Positions 15,844 to 23,615 are shown, counted from the stretch's first letter. The stretch: DNA of 26,797 nucleotides from Thermoplasmata archaeon (GCA_019594195.1 JAFDTP010000017.1:1-26797), one strand, 5' to 3'. Numbers and translations are program-made. The notes: generated by a model from the sequence alone, not told the origin.

Positions 15844-15872
15844 TAAAACCGGGGGCCAAGGAGGAATCAAAC

Positions 15873-17162
15873 GTGATAGGCAAAGAAAACGTATTTAAAT
15901 CTCACATGGATTCGAAGTCCCTGTTCAAAGGGGACAGAGACATGCTTCGCCCCTCTTACGTTCCCGAGGATTTACCTCACAGGCAGGAACAGATAAACGA
16001 TTTAGCCTCGATAATGGTGACAGCGCTCAGAGGTAATCGCCCCTCTAATGTTCTGATATTTGGAAAAACCGGGACCGGGAAAACGGCGGTCGTGAGATAC
16101 TTGGAAAGAGAGATCAATCGCTTGAAGAGAGAGAACGAAGAGAGTGAACTCAACACAGATTTTGCAGATTATGATATAGATAAGGTCGAATACGTGTATA
16201 TAAACTGCGAAGTGGTCGATACTCATTACGGAGTTATGAAAAATATCGGGAACAAATTTGTAGAGGACTGGGATGAACAGATCCCATTCACAGGATGGCC
16301 GATGGAAAAGGTATACGAATCACTGAAGGACAGGATAGAAGAGGAAAGAAGAGTGGTCGTCATCATATTGGATGAACTGGATAAATTGGTGACAAAGAAC
16401 GGAGACAGCGTTCTTTATCACTTGTCGAAGGTGAATTCGGAACTATCTAAAAGCAAGGTCAGTCTGATAGGTATATCGAACAACTTGAAATTTACAGAAT
16501 TTTTAGACCCTAGGGTGAAAAGTCGACTAGGGGAAGAAAAGATGATATTCCCACCATATAACGCGGATCAATTGAAAGATATTTTAGCCGATAGGGCTGA
16601 AAAGGCCTTTGAACCCGATATATTGGGCAATGACGTTATATCCCTGTGTGCAGCTCTAGCGGCCCAAGAGCATGGTGATGCGAGAAGAGCTCTAGATCTG
16701 CTTAGAGTTTCTACAGAGATCGCCGAAAGAGATAATGAATCGGAAGTGACCGCAGATCATGTATACAAGGCTAAAAACAAGATAGAGCAGGACTGCGTGA
16801 GGGAAGCGGTCAACACATTACCGACCCATTCGAAACTAGTTCTTTATTCCATCCTATTGATGCAGGAGAACGGAAAAGATAAGCTCACGACAGGTGAGGT
16901 GTATACAGGCTACAAGGAGCTCAGCAATAAGTCAGGTATGGACCCCCTTACTCAAAGGAGGATAACCGACCTGATATCGGAACTCGATATGTTGGGGTTG
17001 ATAAACGCCAGAGTCAAATCCTTCGGTAGAAGAGGAAGGACCAAAGAGATACAGAGTTCAGTCTCTAAATCGGATATAGTCGATCTTATCGAGGAGGACA
17101 AAAGCATAGAAGCCGTCAACGATCTCAGCATCCACGGTTCGAAGCAGGCTACGCTGATGTGA
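15873..17162 (+). CDS. cdc6: Orc1/Cdc6 replication initiator
   Basis: A 429-residue AAA+ initiator that binds origin recognition boxes and loads the MCM helicase. After the typical SYVPEDLPHR segment come Walker A GKTGTGKT (64-71), Walker B IILDELDKL (D167, E168), sensor 1 GISNN, an arginine-rich box II segment PRVKSRLGEE, and sensor 2 GDARRALDLLR. A winged-helix domain fills the last 120 residues (TGEVYTGYKELS ... RRITDLISELDMLGLI). I chose the GTG at 15873 because AAGGAGG lies 8 nt upstream; a longer frame from a TTG at 15828 would begin inside the origin recognition box and is improbable. The adjacent box supports an Orc1-type initiator acting on this origin. Confidence 0.93.
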   Translation: MIGKENVFKSHMDSKSLFKGDRDMLRPSYVPEDLPHRQEQINDLASIMVTALRGNRPSNVLIFGKTGTGKTAVVRYLEREINRLKRENEESELNTDFADYDIDKVEYVYINCEVVDTHYGVMKNIGNKFVEDWDEQIPFTGWPMEKVYESLKDRIEEERRVVVIILDELDKLVTKNGDSVLYHLSKVNSELSKSKVSLIGISNNLKFTEFLDPRVKSRLGEEKMIFPPYNADQLKDILADRAEKAFEPDILGNDVISLCAALAAQEHGDARRALDLLRVSTEIAERDNESEVTADHVYKAKNKIEQDCVREAVNTLPTHSKLVLYSILLMQENGKDKLTTGEVYTGYKELSNKSGMDPLTQRRITDLISELDMLGLINARVKSFGRRGRTKEIQSSVSKSDIVDLIEEDKSIEAVNDLSIHGSKQATLM

Positions 17163-17237
17163 GAGCCCCGATGATCGGGAATCCATCATATCATAGATGA
17201 TATTAAATAGGATTTCCTCAAGTGGAGTTATGGATAT

Positions 17238-18290
17238 ATGAACTTGATCTGCCTGGATTGCGGTCGTAGGTATCCTGATGGTTTCCGTTTAAGATGTGAC
17301 TGTGGTGGTGTCTTAGAAGTACACGAGCGATTTGAAAGGTCTTTTGAAGATATTTTAGATCTAAATCGATCCGATGTTAGAAGGTTTTCAGGATTCATCC
17401 CCGTCGACGAGTCTAACACACCGGACCTCAAACCTCCATCGACTCCTACAGTGGAAAAAAATATCGGAGGAATAGAAGTAGTTTTCAAATTAGAGTATCT
17501 GATGCCCAGTGGATCTTTCAAAGATAGAGGCACCTACGTCACAGCGGCAATGTTGAATCGTGAGCAGGTCGAAGAAGTGAGTTTGGATTCGTCAGGAAAC
17601 GCGGCTATAAGTCTCGCACTCTACGGAAGATCGGAGGGCATAAAGACCCACATATTCATCCCTGAAGAAACGGAAAAGGGCAAGAAGAGTATCTTGAAGA
17701 AACTAGCTTCGGAGATACACGAAGTCCCTGGGACGAGGATGGATGTACATGACAGGACTGAGAGATTTGAAGGGGCTAGCTACGTTTCTCACTGGTATAA
17801 TCCTTTCTTTTTGGAAGGGACTAAGATATCCGCCTACGAAACCGTTGAAGATCACGATCTTGATAGGGTCGTGGTTCCCACAGGGAGTGGAACGCTTTTT
17901 TTAGGTATGCACAAGGGTTTCTCCGAGCTATATGAGTTTGGAGTGGTCGATGAGATCCCAGAGATGATAGCGGTCGAGGCTAAAGGGTATGAAAGTTTGA
18001 GAGAGAAGAGCGTCGAGAAGAGTGAGATGTCTTCGGGCGTGGAGATACTCGAACCTCCTAGGACATCTCAGATGAGGGACGTGCTAGGATCAACTGGAGG
18101 CCTTTCCACCTCAGTCGATGATACGGCCATCGAAGCAGCCGAGGACGATCTTCTTTCTATGGGATTTTTGATAGAAACCACTTCTGCGTTGGCTTATGCG
18201 GCTTTTTTGGACCTGCTTGAGGAAGGTGAGTTCGAGGAAGGTGAAACAGTGTTGATCCCGCTGACCGGTTCTGGTCTCAAATCCTTATGA
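17238..18290 (+). CDS. thrC: Threonine-synthase-like pyridoxal-phosphate enzyme
   Basis: A 350-residue fold-type II PLP enzyme. It opens with a rubredoxin-like zinc ribbon (C5, C8, C20, C22). The PLP lysine is K95 in PSGSFKDRG, followed by DSSGNAAISLALYG (asparagine loop) and the phosphate-binding VPTGSGTLF; the C-terminus ends in PLTGSGLKSL. This is the layout of archaeal threonine synthase, converting O-phosphohomoserine to threonine. The protein is a little short, and related annotations include other beta-replacing enzymes, so the exact substrate is not certain. ATG at 17238, with a TATA-like ATTAAATAG near 17199-17207 giving a short leader. It stands apart from the nitrilase gene by 57 bp with its own AT-rich spacer. 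Confidence 0.8.
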   Translation: MNLICLDCGRRYPDGFRLRCDCGGVLEVHERFERSFEDILDLNRSDVRRFSGFIPVDESNTPDLKPPSTPTVEKNIGGIEVVFKLEYLMPSGSFKDRGTYVTAAMLNREQVEEVSLDSSGNAAISLALYGRSEGIKTHIFIPEETEKGKKSILKKLASEIHEVPGTRMDVHDRTERFEGASYVSHWYNPFFLEGTKISAYETVEDHDLDRVVVPTGSGTLFLGMHKGFSELYEFGVVDEIPEMIAVEAKGYESLREKSVEKSEMSSGVEILEPPRTSQMRDVLGSTGGLSTSVDDTAIEAAEDDLLSMGFLIETTSALAYAAFLDLLEEGEFEEGETVLIPLTGSGLKSL

Positions 18291-18347
18291 ACCTAGTATA
18301 GAAAAATGTTAATTTACATGACCGACTTTACTTATTAGTGCATATAC

Positions 18348-19307
18348 ATGATAGATAAGAAAAGCTCTGTAAAGGTGGCCGTGGTTCAGGCCGCACCCTT
18401 CCTTTTCGACAAGCATAAGAGCGTGGAAAAGGCATGTTCTCTTATTGAAGAAGTCTCGGATAATGGGGCGGAACTCGTATTGTTCCCCGAGGCATTCATA
18501 CCCGCTTATCCCCGAGGACTGGATTTTGGAGCTAAAGTCGGTATAAGTGAGAAGAGAGGTAAGAAGCTGTGGCAGACGTATTATGAGAATTCCGTCGAGA
18601 TACCCGGAGAGATAACGGATAGATTAGGCAAGATAGTTCGTGAAAAAGATGTGTTTCTTGCGATGGGCGTGATTGAAAGAGAGCCGGAAAAGAGAGGCGG
18701 GACCCTCTACTGCACCGTCGTATACTTCGGTCCGGACGGTGAGATAAAGGGGAAGCATAGAAAGTTGAAACCCACAGGAAGTGAACGCGTCATCTGGGGT
18801 GAAGGGGACGGAAGCATGCTGGATGTTGTCGATACGGGATTCGGAAAAGTCGGGGGCTTGATCTGCTGGGAGAACTATATGCCTCTTGCAAGGACAGCGA
18901 TCTATGATAAAGGCGTGGATATATATCTAGCACCGACCGCCGCAACAGAAGATGTTTGGCAGGCGACACTCAAACACATAGCCTACGAAGGTCGATGTTT
19001 CGTACTTGGATGCAATCAATACGTAACTAGAGATCTGTATCCGGATCATGCCTTGAAAGGATTGGAAATTGATCGAGATGTCATATGTAGAGGAGGGAGT
19101 GCGATAATATCACCGATGGGAAAAGCGATCGAAGGTCCGTTGTATGGTGAGGAGGGCGTCCTATATGCTGAACTCGACTTGGATGAGATATGTAGGAGCC
19201 GGTTCGATTTTGACGTCGTTGGACACTATTCCAGGCCTGATGTATTCGAGTTGACTGTAAACGAAGAAAGACAGGATGATGTCAGGAGGAAAGGCAGAGA
19301 TGACTGA
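18348..19307 (+). CDS. Nitrilase (branch 1, nitrile to acid)
   Basis: A 319-residue carbon-nitrogen hydrolase with the full catalytic set: E48 in FPEAF, K139 in KHRKLKPT, E146 in GSERVIWGEGDGS, and the nucleophile C173 in GLICWENYMPLAR. The FPEAFIPAYPRG opening and ERVIWGEGDGS segment are those of true nitrilases (nitrile to carboxylate plus ammonia) rather than amidases. The physiological nitrile cannot be named. Start is an ATG with TATA-like bases (GTTAATTTACA, about 18308-18318) upstream. Its last codons overlap the E1-like gene that follows, so the two are translated from one message. Confidence 0.85.
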   Translation: MIDKKSSVKVAVVQAAPFLFDKHKSVEKACSLIEEVSDNGAELVLFPEAFIPAYPRGLDFGAKVGISEKRGKKLWQTYYENSVEIPGEITDRLGKIVREKDVFLAMGVIEREPEKRGGTLYCTVVYFGPDGEIKGKHRKLKPTGSERVIWGEGDGSMLDVVDTGFGKVGGLICWENYMPLARTAIYDKGVDIYLAPTAATEDVWQATLKHIAYEGRCFVLGCNQYVTRDLYPDHALKGLEIDRDVICRGGSAIISPMGKAIEGPLYGEEGVLYAELDLDEICRSRFDFDVVGHYSRPDVFELTVNEERQDDVRRKGRDD

Positions 19308-20034
19308 AGAGCTGAGCGAGAAAGAGCTTGAAAGGTACGATAGACAGATCAGAGTTTTCGGGAGAGATGGTCAGGAAAAACTGAAGGGATCGAGTGTCGC
19401 GGTCGTTGGATTAGGTGGTCTAGGCTGTCCGACTTCTTTCTTTTTGGCTGCAGGAGGTGTTGGCGAATTACTACTCGTGGACTATGAAGGGATAGAGTTG
19501 AGTAATCTGAACAGGCAGATACTGCACTGGGAAGAAGATGTCGGTGAGAAAAATAAAACGCAGTCTGCTCAAGAGAAATTGAGAAGATTGAATTCTGATA
19601 TCGAGATCAAGATTTTCGATGGAAAGATAACTGATGAGAAATTAGACATACTAGATGATGTCGATCTGATAGTAGACGCGTTGGATAACTTCGAGACGCG
19701 ATATATTTTGAACGAGTTCGCTGTCGACCATGAGATACCCTTTATCCATTCTGCCGTTGAAGGTCTACATGGACAGATGACCACTATAGTCCCGGGTGAT
19801 ACTCCCTGTTTGAGGTGTATATTTCCTGAAAAACCAGAAAAGAAGGAGACCTTTCCGATCCTCGGTACCACTTCGGGTTTTTTCGGAATCATGTCGGCAA
19901 ACGAGGCGATCAAAATTTTGACCGGGCACGGAGAACCGCTGAGAGGAGAATTTTTCCTGTTTGATATCGGTTCCAATAACGTCGAAACTGTAAGCATCGA
20001 CAGGGATCCAAAATGTTCTGTCTGTGGAGGATGA
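19300..20034 (+). CDS. E1-like ThiF/MoeB/HesA family adenylyltransferase
   Basis: A 244-residue E1-like enzyme. GLGGLG (37-42) binds ATP; D61, SNLNRQ (68-73) and K86 complete the adenylation site; a DALDN segment is at 127-131. Paired cysteines C170/C173 and C239/C242 form the zinc site. It should adenylate the C-terminal Gly-Gly of a ubiquitin-like or sulfur-carrier protein, as UbaA, MoeB or ThiF do for thiolation, molybdopterin and protein modification. The cysteine usually found just before the GVLG-like loop is absent here (TFPILGTTSG). There is no rhodanese domain. I chose the ATG at 19300, after AGGAGG; it overlaps the end of the nitrilase gene. No small carrier protein is encoded nearby. 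Confidence 0.8.
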   Translation: MTEELSEKELERYDRQIRVFGRDGQEKLKGSSVAVVGLGGLGCPTSFFLAAGGVGELLLVDYEGIELSNLNRQILHWEEDVGEKNKTQSAQEKLRRLNSDIEIKIFDGKITDEKLDILDDVDLIVDALDNFETRYILNEFAVDHEIPFIHSAVEGLHGQMTTIVPGDTPCLRCIFPEKPEKKETFPILGTTSGFFGIMSANEAIKILTGHGEPLRGEFFLFDIGSNNVETVSIDRDPKCSVCGG

Positions 20035-20140
20035 GTCGTTCAATCAGTATCTTCATCTCTAATCGGGGCTAAGACCTCTTCATGTTTCGAGGAATTTTAC
20101 AAGATCATTCATAATTCAGTGAGAGGAGGATCTCACCGTA
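20035..20140. other. Gap after the E1-like gene
   Basis: Mostly featureless. It contains GAGAGGAGGATC at 20121-20132, which may be the ribosome site for the short frame beginning at 20141. No promoter, stem-loop or terminator stands out. Confidence 0.3.
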
Positions 20141-20254
20141 GTGCTGAACGTAGAGACGACAAGCGCTAAGGCTTTTCTTATAGATATGGGATGGACATTG
20201 GCGAGGAGACTGAAGTACATCGCAGGAAACCGTCTTTTTCGAGATATATCATAA
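20141..20254 (+). CDS. Possible 37-residue protein
   Basis: A short frame with GTG at 20141 and TAA at 20252-20254. A GGAGG lies about 11 nt upstream, somewhat far. The predicted peptide has an amphipathic, Arg/Lys-rich second half (WTLARRLKYIAGNRLFRD). I do not recognise it and no longer frame continues it, so it could be a remnant or chance. Low confidence. Confidence 0.2.
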   Translation: MLNVETTSAKAFLIDMGWTLARRLKYIAGNRLFRDIS

Positions 20255-20295
20255 GAACATTTTATAGTATAGAACCTCTTGATACTTACTGATTC

Positions 20296-20391
20296 ATGGA
20301 AGATATCATCAAGCCTTTGATCCTCATCGCAGCAAGAAATCAACCGAATGTCGATGTTTCAGAGATAAAAGGCTTCTTCAAAGGGCGGTGA
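20296..20391 (+). CDS. Possible 31-residue protein coupled to the GDPD gene
   Basis: ATG at 20296 and TGA at 20389-20391. A TATA-like TTTTATAGTATAG near 20252-20265 places a transcription start shortly before the ATG. The stop codon lies inside GGTGA, the ribosome site of the phosphodiesterase gene that follows, which would couple the two. The peptide (MEDIIKPLILIAARNQP at its start) has a hydrophobic N-terminal half and a basic end. Function unknown; it may instead be a leader peptide. Confidence 0.35.
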   Translation: MEDIIKPLILIAARNQPNVDVSEIKGFFKGR

Positions 20392-20396
20392 CGAAC

Positions 20397-21122
20397 ATGC
20401 AGAATGGGAAATGTAAGATAATAGCACATCGAGGTGCATCAGGTTTAACGGAATTCGATAATTCTATCGAATCTTTTCGAAAAGCTGTGGATTTAGGGGC
20501 CGATATGATTGAGTTAGATGTTAGAAGGACCAAGGATCGGGAATTTGTGACTTATCACGATGCAGAGATCGAAGGCCAGGCCATATCGGGACTCAGATAT
20601 GAAGAACTTTTGGATATGACTGAAGAGAGAGGTTTTAAGGTCCCTACTCTAGAGGACGTTATCCTGATATCTAAAGGTAAGATCGCCTTAGATATCGAGT
20701 TGAAGGAAGAGGGCTACGAGAAGAAGGTCGTCGAGATGGTCAGGAGTTACCTCGACTATGATCTTTTCGTGATGAAGTCTTTTTTTGATTCAAGCGTTAA
20801 AAAGGTCAAAGATTTCGATGATGATATAGAAGCCGGATTGCTGGTAGGGTTAGACGATCCTTCTTCTAAGATCAAGACACGGATCTCTGAACTTTTTCCG
20901 AAGCGTAGATTGACGAGATGCAGGGCTGATTTCGTCGCTCCAAACCATAGGCTGCTCCGGTTTTTTTACCTCAAAAGGATGTGGAGATCAGGATTCGATG
21001 TTTTCGTATGGACCGTCAATGAAGTTGAATTGATGAAGGAGCTCATGAACAAGGGAGTGGACGCTTTGATAACCGATAGGCCCGATCTTGCTTTAGAGAT
21101 CAGGGATGAAGTTAGTTTTTGA
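20397..21122 (+). CDS. Glycerophosphodiester phosphodiesterase
   Basis: A 241-residue TIM-barrel enzyme of the GDPD family, which cleaves glycerophosphodiesters to glycerol 3-phosphate and an alcohol. Conserved residues: HRGAS near residue 11, ELDVRRTKD with its metal-binding E and D near 38-46, the second catalytic His in TYHDAEI, LDIELKE near 100, and the C-terminal FVWTVNE and GVDALITDRPD. No signal peptide, so it acts in the cytosol on lipid turnover products. The ATG at 20397 is preceded by GGTGA at five-base spacing, favouring it over the in-frame GTG at 20388. Confidence 0.88.
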   Translation: MQNGKCKIIAHRGASGLTEFDNSIESFRKAVDLGADMIELDVRRTKDREFVTYHDAEIEGQAISGLRYEELLDMTEERGFKVPTLEDVILISKGKIALDIELKEEGYEKKVVEMVRSYLDYDLFVMKSFFDSSVKKVKDFDDDIEAGLLVGLDDPSSKIKTRISELFPKRRLTRCRADFVAPNHRLLRFFYLKRMWRSGFDVFVWTVNEVELMKELMNKGVDALITDRPDLALEIRDEVSF

Positions 21123-21188
21123 GTTGTCCCAAATGAGAAAAGACTTTTAATCGTCTTTCAACCTTTTAAAGGAGATAGAGGACACGTT

Positions 21189-21593
21189 ATGAGGCGTGAG
21201 ATAAAGAGTAAATTGCCGGTAATCGCAGGTGTGATGATGATAGTCGCTTTTCTGATATCTATTTTGACAGCGAGCGGCCTGTTCTTTTTTGATGTGGACA
21301 CATTGGACCTCGAGGATGATCTTCGAGATGAAGACATAGCAGAGGAGTTCGATGATGCTTTTGTCGAGTCTATACTAGATGCCTGTGGAGTCCTAGTTTT
21401 GGTCTTTGGTGTCTTCCTCTTACTCGGAGGGATATTCGCTTTGAAAAGAGATCATTGGAGCATCTCGATCATGGGTGCTATCCTGGGGTCATTTTCGATA
21501 GGCCCCTTGTTTTTAGGATCCTTGCTTTCATTGATCGCCTTGATATTGATCTTATTATCTAGAGATGAATTCAAGGAAGAAGATACAGGTTGA
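21189..21593 (+). CDS. Small membrane protein with four hydrophobic segments
   Basis: A 134-residue protein with hydrophobic stretches at about residues 10-32, 63-82, 88-105 and 107-125. The first loop (36-60) is highly acidic (VDTLDLEDDLRDEDIAEEFDD) and probably lies outside or at the membrane face. The C-terminal three segments are glycine-rich and resemble small DUF4064-like or DUF4190-like proteins, but I cannot assign a family. GGAG and GAGG lie within 20 bp before the ATG, and a TATA-like CTTTTAAT is near 21142-21150. It follows the phosphodiesterase on the same strand but seems to have its own promoter. Confidence 0.75.
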   Translation: MRREIKSKLPVIAGVMMIVAFLISILTASGLFFFDVDTLDLEDDLRDEDIAEEFDDAFVESILDACGVLVLVFGVFLLLGGIFALKRDHWSISIMGAILGSFSIGPLFLGSLLSLIALILILLSRDEFKEEDTG

Positions 21594-21651
21594 TATGAGT
21601 CAGGACCGTATGGGAACTCTTGATCTGATCGACCTCGTTGTAAAAGTGTTA

Positions 21652-21752
21652 CTGCACGTGAGGAGATCCCCCCCTCCCATTTCTAAGGGTTTCAATATGA
21701 TCATGGTCAACTATAACCCCCATATGTTGAACCATGATCACCTCACGTGCAG
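21652..21752. repeat. Compound inverted repeat with 12-bp perfect ends
   Basis: CTGCACGTGAGG (21652-21663) is matched exactly and inversely by CCTCACGTGCAG (21741-21752). Directly inside the right arm is a second inverted pair: TGATCATGGTCAAC (21698-21711) against GTTGAACCATGATCA (21726-21740), identical apart from one extra T. The inner loop is 14 bp. On the left the two arms are separated by 34 bp, on the right they abut. The whole 101 bp folds into one long stem with a 34-nt bulge. No obvious target duplication flanks it. Confidence 0.8.
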
Positions 21753-21904
21753 CATTTTATGACCTCCGATATCTCAGTATATAGATAAGGTTTCTTCAAA
21801 CTCATCAGCAGATGATGCAAGATTAAGGCATAACTGTGTTATAATTCCTTTATACATCTATAGCTGTCAAAAGCTCGTTGGTATCTTGATAATTTATAAG
21901 AAGA

Positions 21905-21976
21905 AAGGCCCAGGGATTAGATAACGAGGACCCTGGAAGAAAAGTTTACCCCCCTAGGCCTGTGATCGCTAATCAC
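21905..21976. other. Cluster of paired stems, possibly a structured RNA
   Basis: AGGCC (about 21906-21910) can pair with GGCCT at 21957-21961, enclosing CCAGGG...CCCTGG with a 15-nt loop. The GTGAT/ATCAC hairpin follows at once. A TATA-like AATTTATAAG lies just upstream (about 21891-21900), though the predicted start would fall inside the stem. No match to tRNA, SRP RNA, RNase P RNA or C/D-box patterns was recognised. Confidence 0.3.
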
Positions 21977-22167
21977 TCTATATAATGTTATATATTTGAT
22001 ATTGGGTTTTTTCAAGTTTAGTCACAAATAATATATATTTTAGCTGTATTTTCGTTGCAAAAGAGATACAAATAGGCAAAGAAGCCCCCTTTATATCCTT
22101 TTAAAAATCTATTTTAGATGTTATTTGTTAAATAATTTTTTAATAAAGTGTTATCAGACTTGATAGA

Positions 22168-23154
22168 TCAGGGATGTTCACAAAATGAAAGTACGATCCC
22201 ATTGATATCTGTACCATCACCTCTCACTGGTTCTAAAGTCCAAAAATAAGGGTCTTTTTTATCGGATATGTTCTGGTCGAATAAAGGTTTATCTTTTATC
22301 TCGAGGGATTCATCGTTTTTCACGACATTTCTGAATATATTTTCTATCCCCTCGTCAGGGAACAATTCGAAATGGTTTTTACCGATCAATTCTTCTGGAT
22401 CTTGTTCTGCCCTTTCCGCGTATGCAGAATTCACGTAAACGAGGTCGAAATCAGTATCTAGGTAGGCGAGCGTTACTCCGGAGTTATCCATCAGCGCTTT
22501 AAGGATTTCTCGCTGTTTTTCATCCTCTGTGATGTCTCTCATCAGCAGGGAAAATCCGTTGTGGTCGTCTCCGTCAAAATTGAAATAATCCATAGTGACA
22601 AGTACATCTTTTTTTTCTCCTCCTTTTGTCTTTATATTCATCCTCCTTTCTATGCCATCTTCTTTTTTCCTGACCTCTTCAAGTTTCTCCGGTATATCCG
22701 ATCTCAATAAAGATCCTATATTTTTCCCTAATAGTTTCTCCTCTCTCCGCCCGATCATCTCTTTAAAACATCCGTTGAGGAAGATTATATCCTTATTCGA
22801 ATCTAGGATGACTATCCCCTGATTCGTTTCTTCAACGATCTTCTTGTAGAGCTCGGGTGATTCAAAAACGGTCTTGAGTTTACTTTTCATATCCTGCAGT
22901 ATATCATAATTTTCTTCCATCTTGGGTGTCAGGTAATAAACGTTGCCGTAACCATCTCCTGAGCACTCGATCAGCTCGTGATTTGATAGTACCCTTATAT
23001 GATGTTTTACGGTCCTATAGTTCAAGTCGAGCACATTGGCTAGTTGGTTGATGTTATAGGATCTTTCATCTAGTCTTTCTAAGATCTTGATACGGTTCTC
23101 ACCACCCTGCTGACCCAACATAAGATATGATAGTTTTTGCTTTAGATTCGACAT
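22168..23154 (-). CDS. Winged-helix transcription regulator with two PAS domains
   Basis: A 328-residue single-component regulator. Residues 18-75 form a winged helix-turn-helix of the ArsR-like type (NRIKILERLDERSYNINQLA ... VLDLNYRTVKHHIRVL). Two PAS domains follow, about residues 105-215 (IVEETNQGIVILDSNKDIIF ... LLMRDITE) and 220-328 (ALMDNSGVTLAYLDTDFDLV). PAS domains sense redox state, oxygen or small ligands; no heme, flavin or Cys signature tells which. It probably changes DNA binding on sensing. ATG at 23154, with AATTTATAAGC (minus strand, about 23196-23206) as a possible TATA box. It diverges from the cold-shock gene, so the 150-bp gap may hold control sites for both. Confidence 0.85.
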   Translation of the reverse strand: MSNLKQKLSYLMLGQQGGENRIKILERLDERSYNINQLANVLDLNYRTVKHHIRVLSNHELIECSGDGYGNVYYLTPKMEENYDILQDMKSKLKTVFESPELYKKIVEETNQGIVILDSNKDIIFLNGCFKEMIGRREEKLLGKNIGSLLRSDIPEKLEEVRKKEDGIERRMNIKTKGGEKKDVLVTMDYFNFDGDDHNGFSLLMRDITEDEKQREILKALMDNSGVTLAYLDTDFDLVYVNSAYAERAEQDPEELIGKNHFELFPDEGIENIFRNVVKNDESLEIKDKPLFDQNISDKKDPYFWTLEPVRGDGTDINGIVLSFCEHP

Positions 23155-23303
23155 CTTTCAAGACCCTCGCAGATAATTATATCTATTTTGAAGCTTATAA
23201 ATTTTTTTGATTACAAGTTTAAAATCAGGCTATCATATCTTAAAAAACAAAGTCGATAGTAAAATATAACAGGATCGCTGTATGATATCCGGATGAGGAC
23301 GAC

Positions 23304-23501
23304 ATGAAAGGGAGAGTAAAATTTTTCGATCCCCTGAAAGGATATGGTTTTATAGAACCGGAAGGAGGGAAGGATGATCATTTCGTTCACAGGAGCGAAC
23401 TTTCTGAAGGAGTTTCTCTCGATAAAGGAGATAGGGTAGAATTCGAGAGCGAGAAGGGAGAGCGCGGCTATCAGGCTTTGAATGTAAGGAAATTAGATTG
23501 A
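23304..23501 (+). CDS. csp: Cold-shock-domain protein
   Basis: A 65-residue single cold-shock domain (OB fold) with the RNA-binding motifs KGYGFIEPE (RNP1) and DHFVHRSEL (RNP2). The fold starts at MKGRVKFFDP with no extension, like bacterial CspA. Such proteins bind single-stranded nucleic acid and act as RNA chaperones. They are patchily distributed in archaea and often acquired from bacteria. ATG at 23304 after GGATGAGGACGAC; TATA-like AAAATATAAC about 23261-23270. It faces away from the HTH-PAS gene. Confidence 0.9.
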   Translation: MKGRVKFFDPLKGYGFIEPEGGKDDHFVHRSELSEGVSLDKGDRVEFESEKGERGYQALNVRKLD

Positions 23502-23615
23502 AGGCCGACTTTCAAAATCTATTTTTGATATAAATTTTGACCTCTGGATGAAGTTCAGACTACAGAAAGGGCTATATACTACTTGGAGTATCTATATAAA
23601 AGGGAGGTGAGAGAT

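Larger units (their letters stand above)
15484..15845. other. Probable replication origin (oriC) beside orc1/cdc6
   Basis: This 360-bp gap directly upstream of the initiator gene has the parts of an archaeal origin. There is one strong origin recognition box at 15821-15843. There are AT-rich stretches suited to unwinding (15596-15625, and patches near 15640-15655 and 15720-15738). Two overlapping inverted repeats lie at 15544-15574. Weaker box-like sequences may lie at 15518-15529 (CTCTACTCGAAA) and, on the other strand, near 15757-15774 and 15786-15809. Archaeal origins commonly sit next to the gene for their own initiator. A 98-codon minus-strand frame spans most of this DNA and is treated separately. 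Confidence 0.6.
21594..22167. other. 574-bp gene-free region with several stem-loop-forming segments
   Basis: No convincing gene on either strand; a 65-codon plus frame over 21565-21762 runs through an inverted repeat and overlaps a real gene. The stretch contains a compound inverted repeat at 21652-21752, a TATA-like AATTTATAAG near 21891-21900, paired stems at 21905-21961 and a GTGAT/ATCAC hairpin at 21961-21975, then very AT-rich DNA to 22140. The combination would suit a mobile remnant, a structured RNA, or a regulatory region of the HTH-PAS gene, whose 3' end faces it. Confidence 0.5.

Noticed and set aside
21565..21762. Plus-strand 65-codon frame after the small membrane protein
   Set aside because: It overlaps the end of a real gene and then reads through both arms of the compound inverted repeat. 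No ribosome site or family resemblance.
21817..21840. GATGATG sequence resembling a C box of a C/D guide RNA
   Set aside because: Only six of seven bases fit and no D box CTGA lies at a suitable distance.
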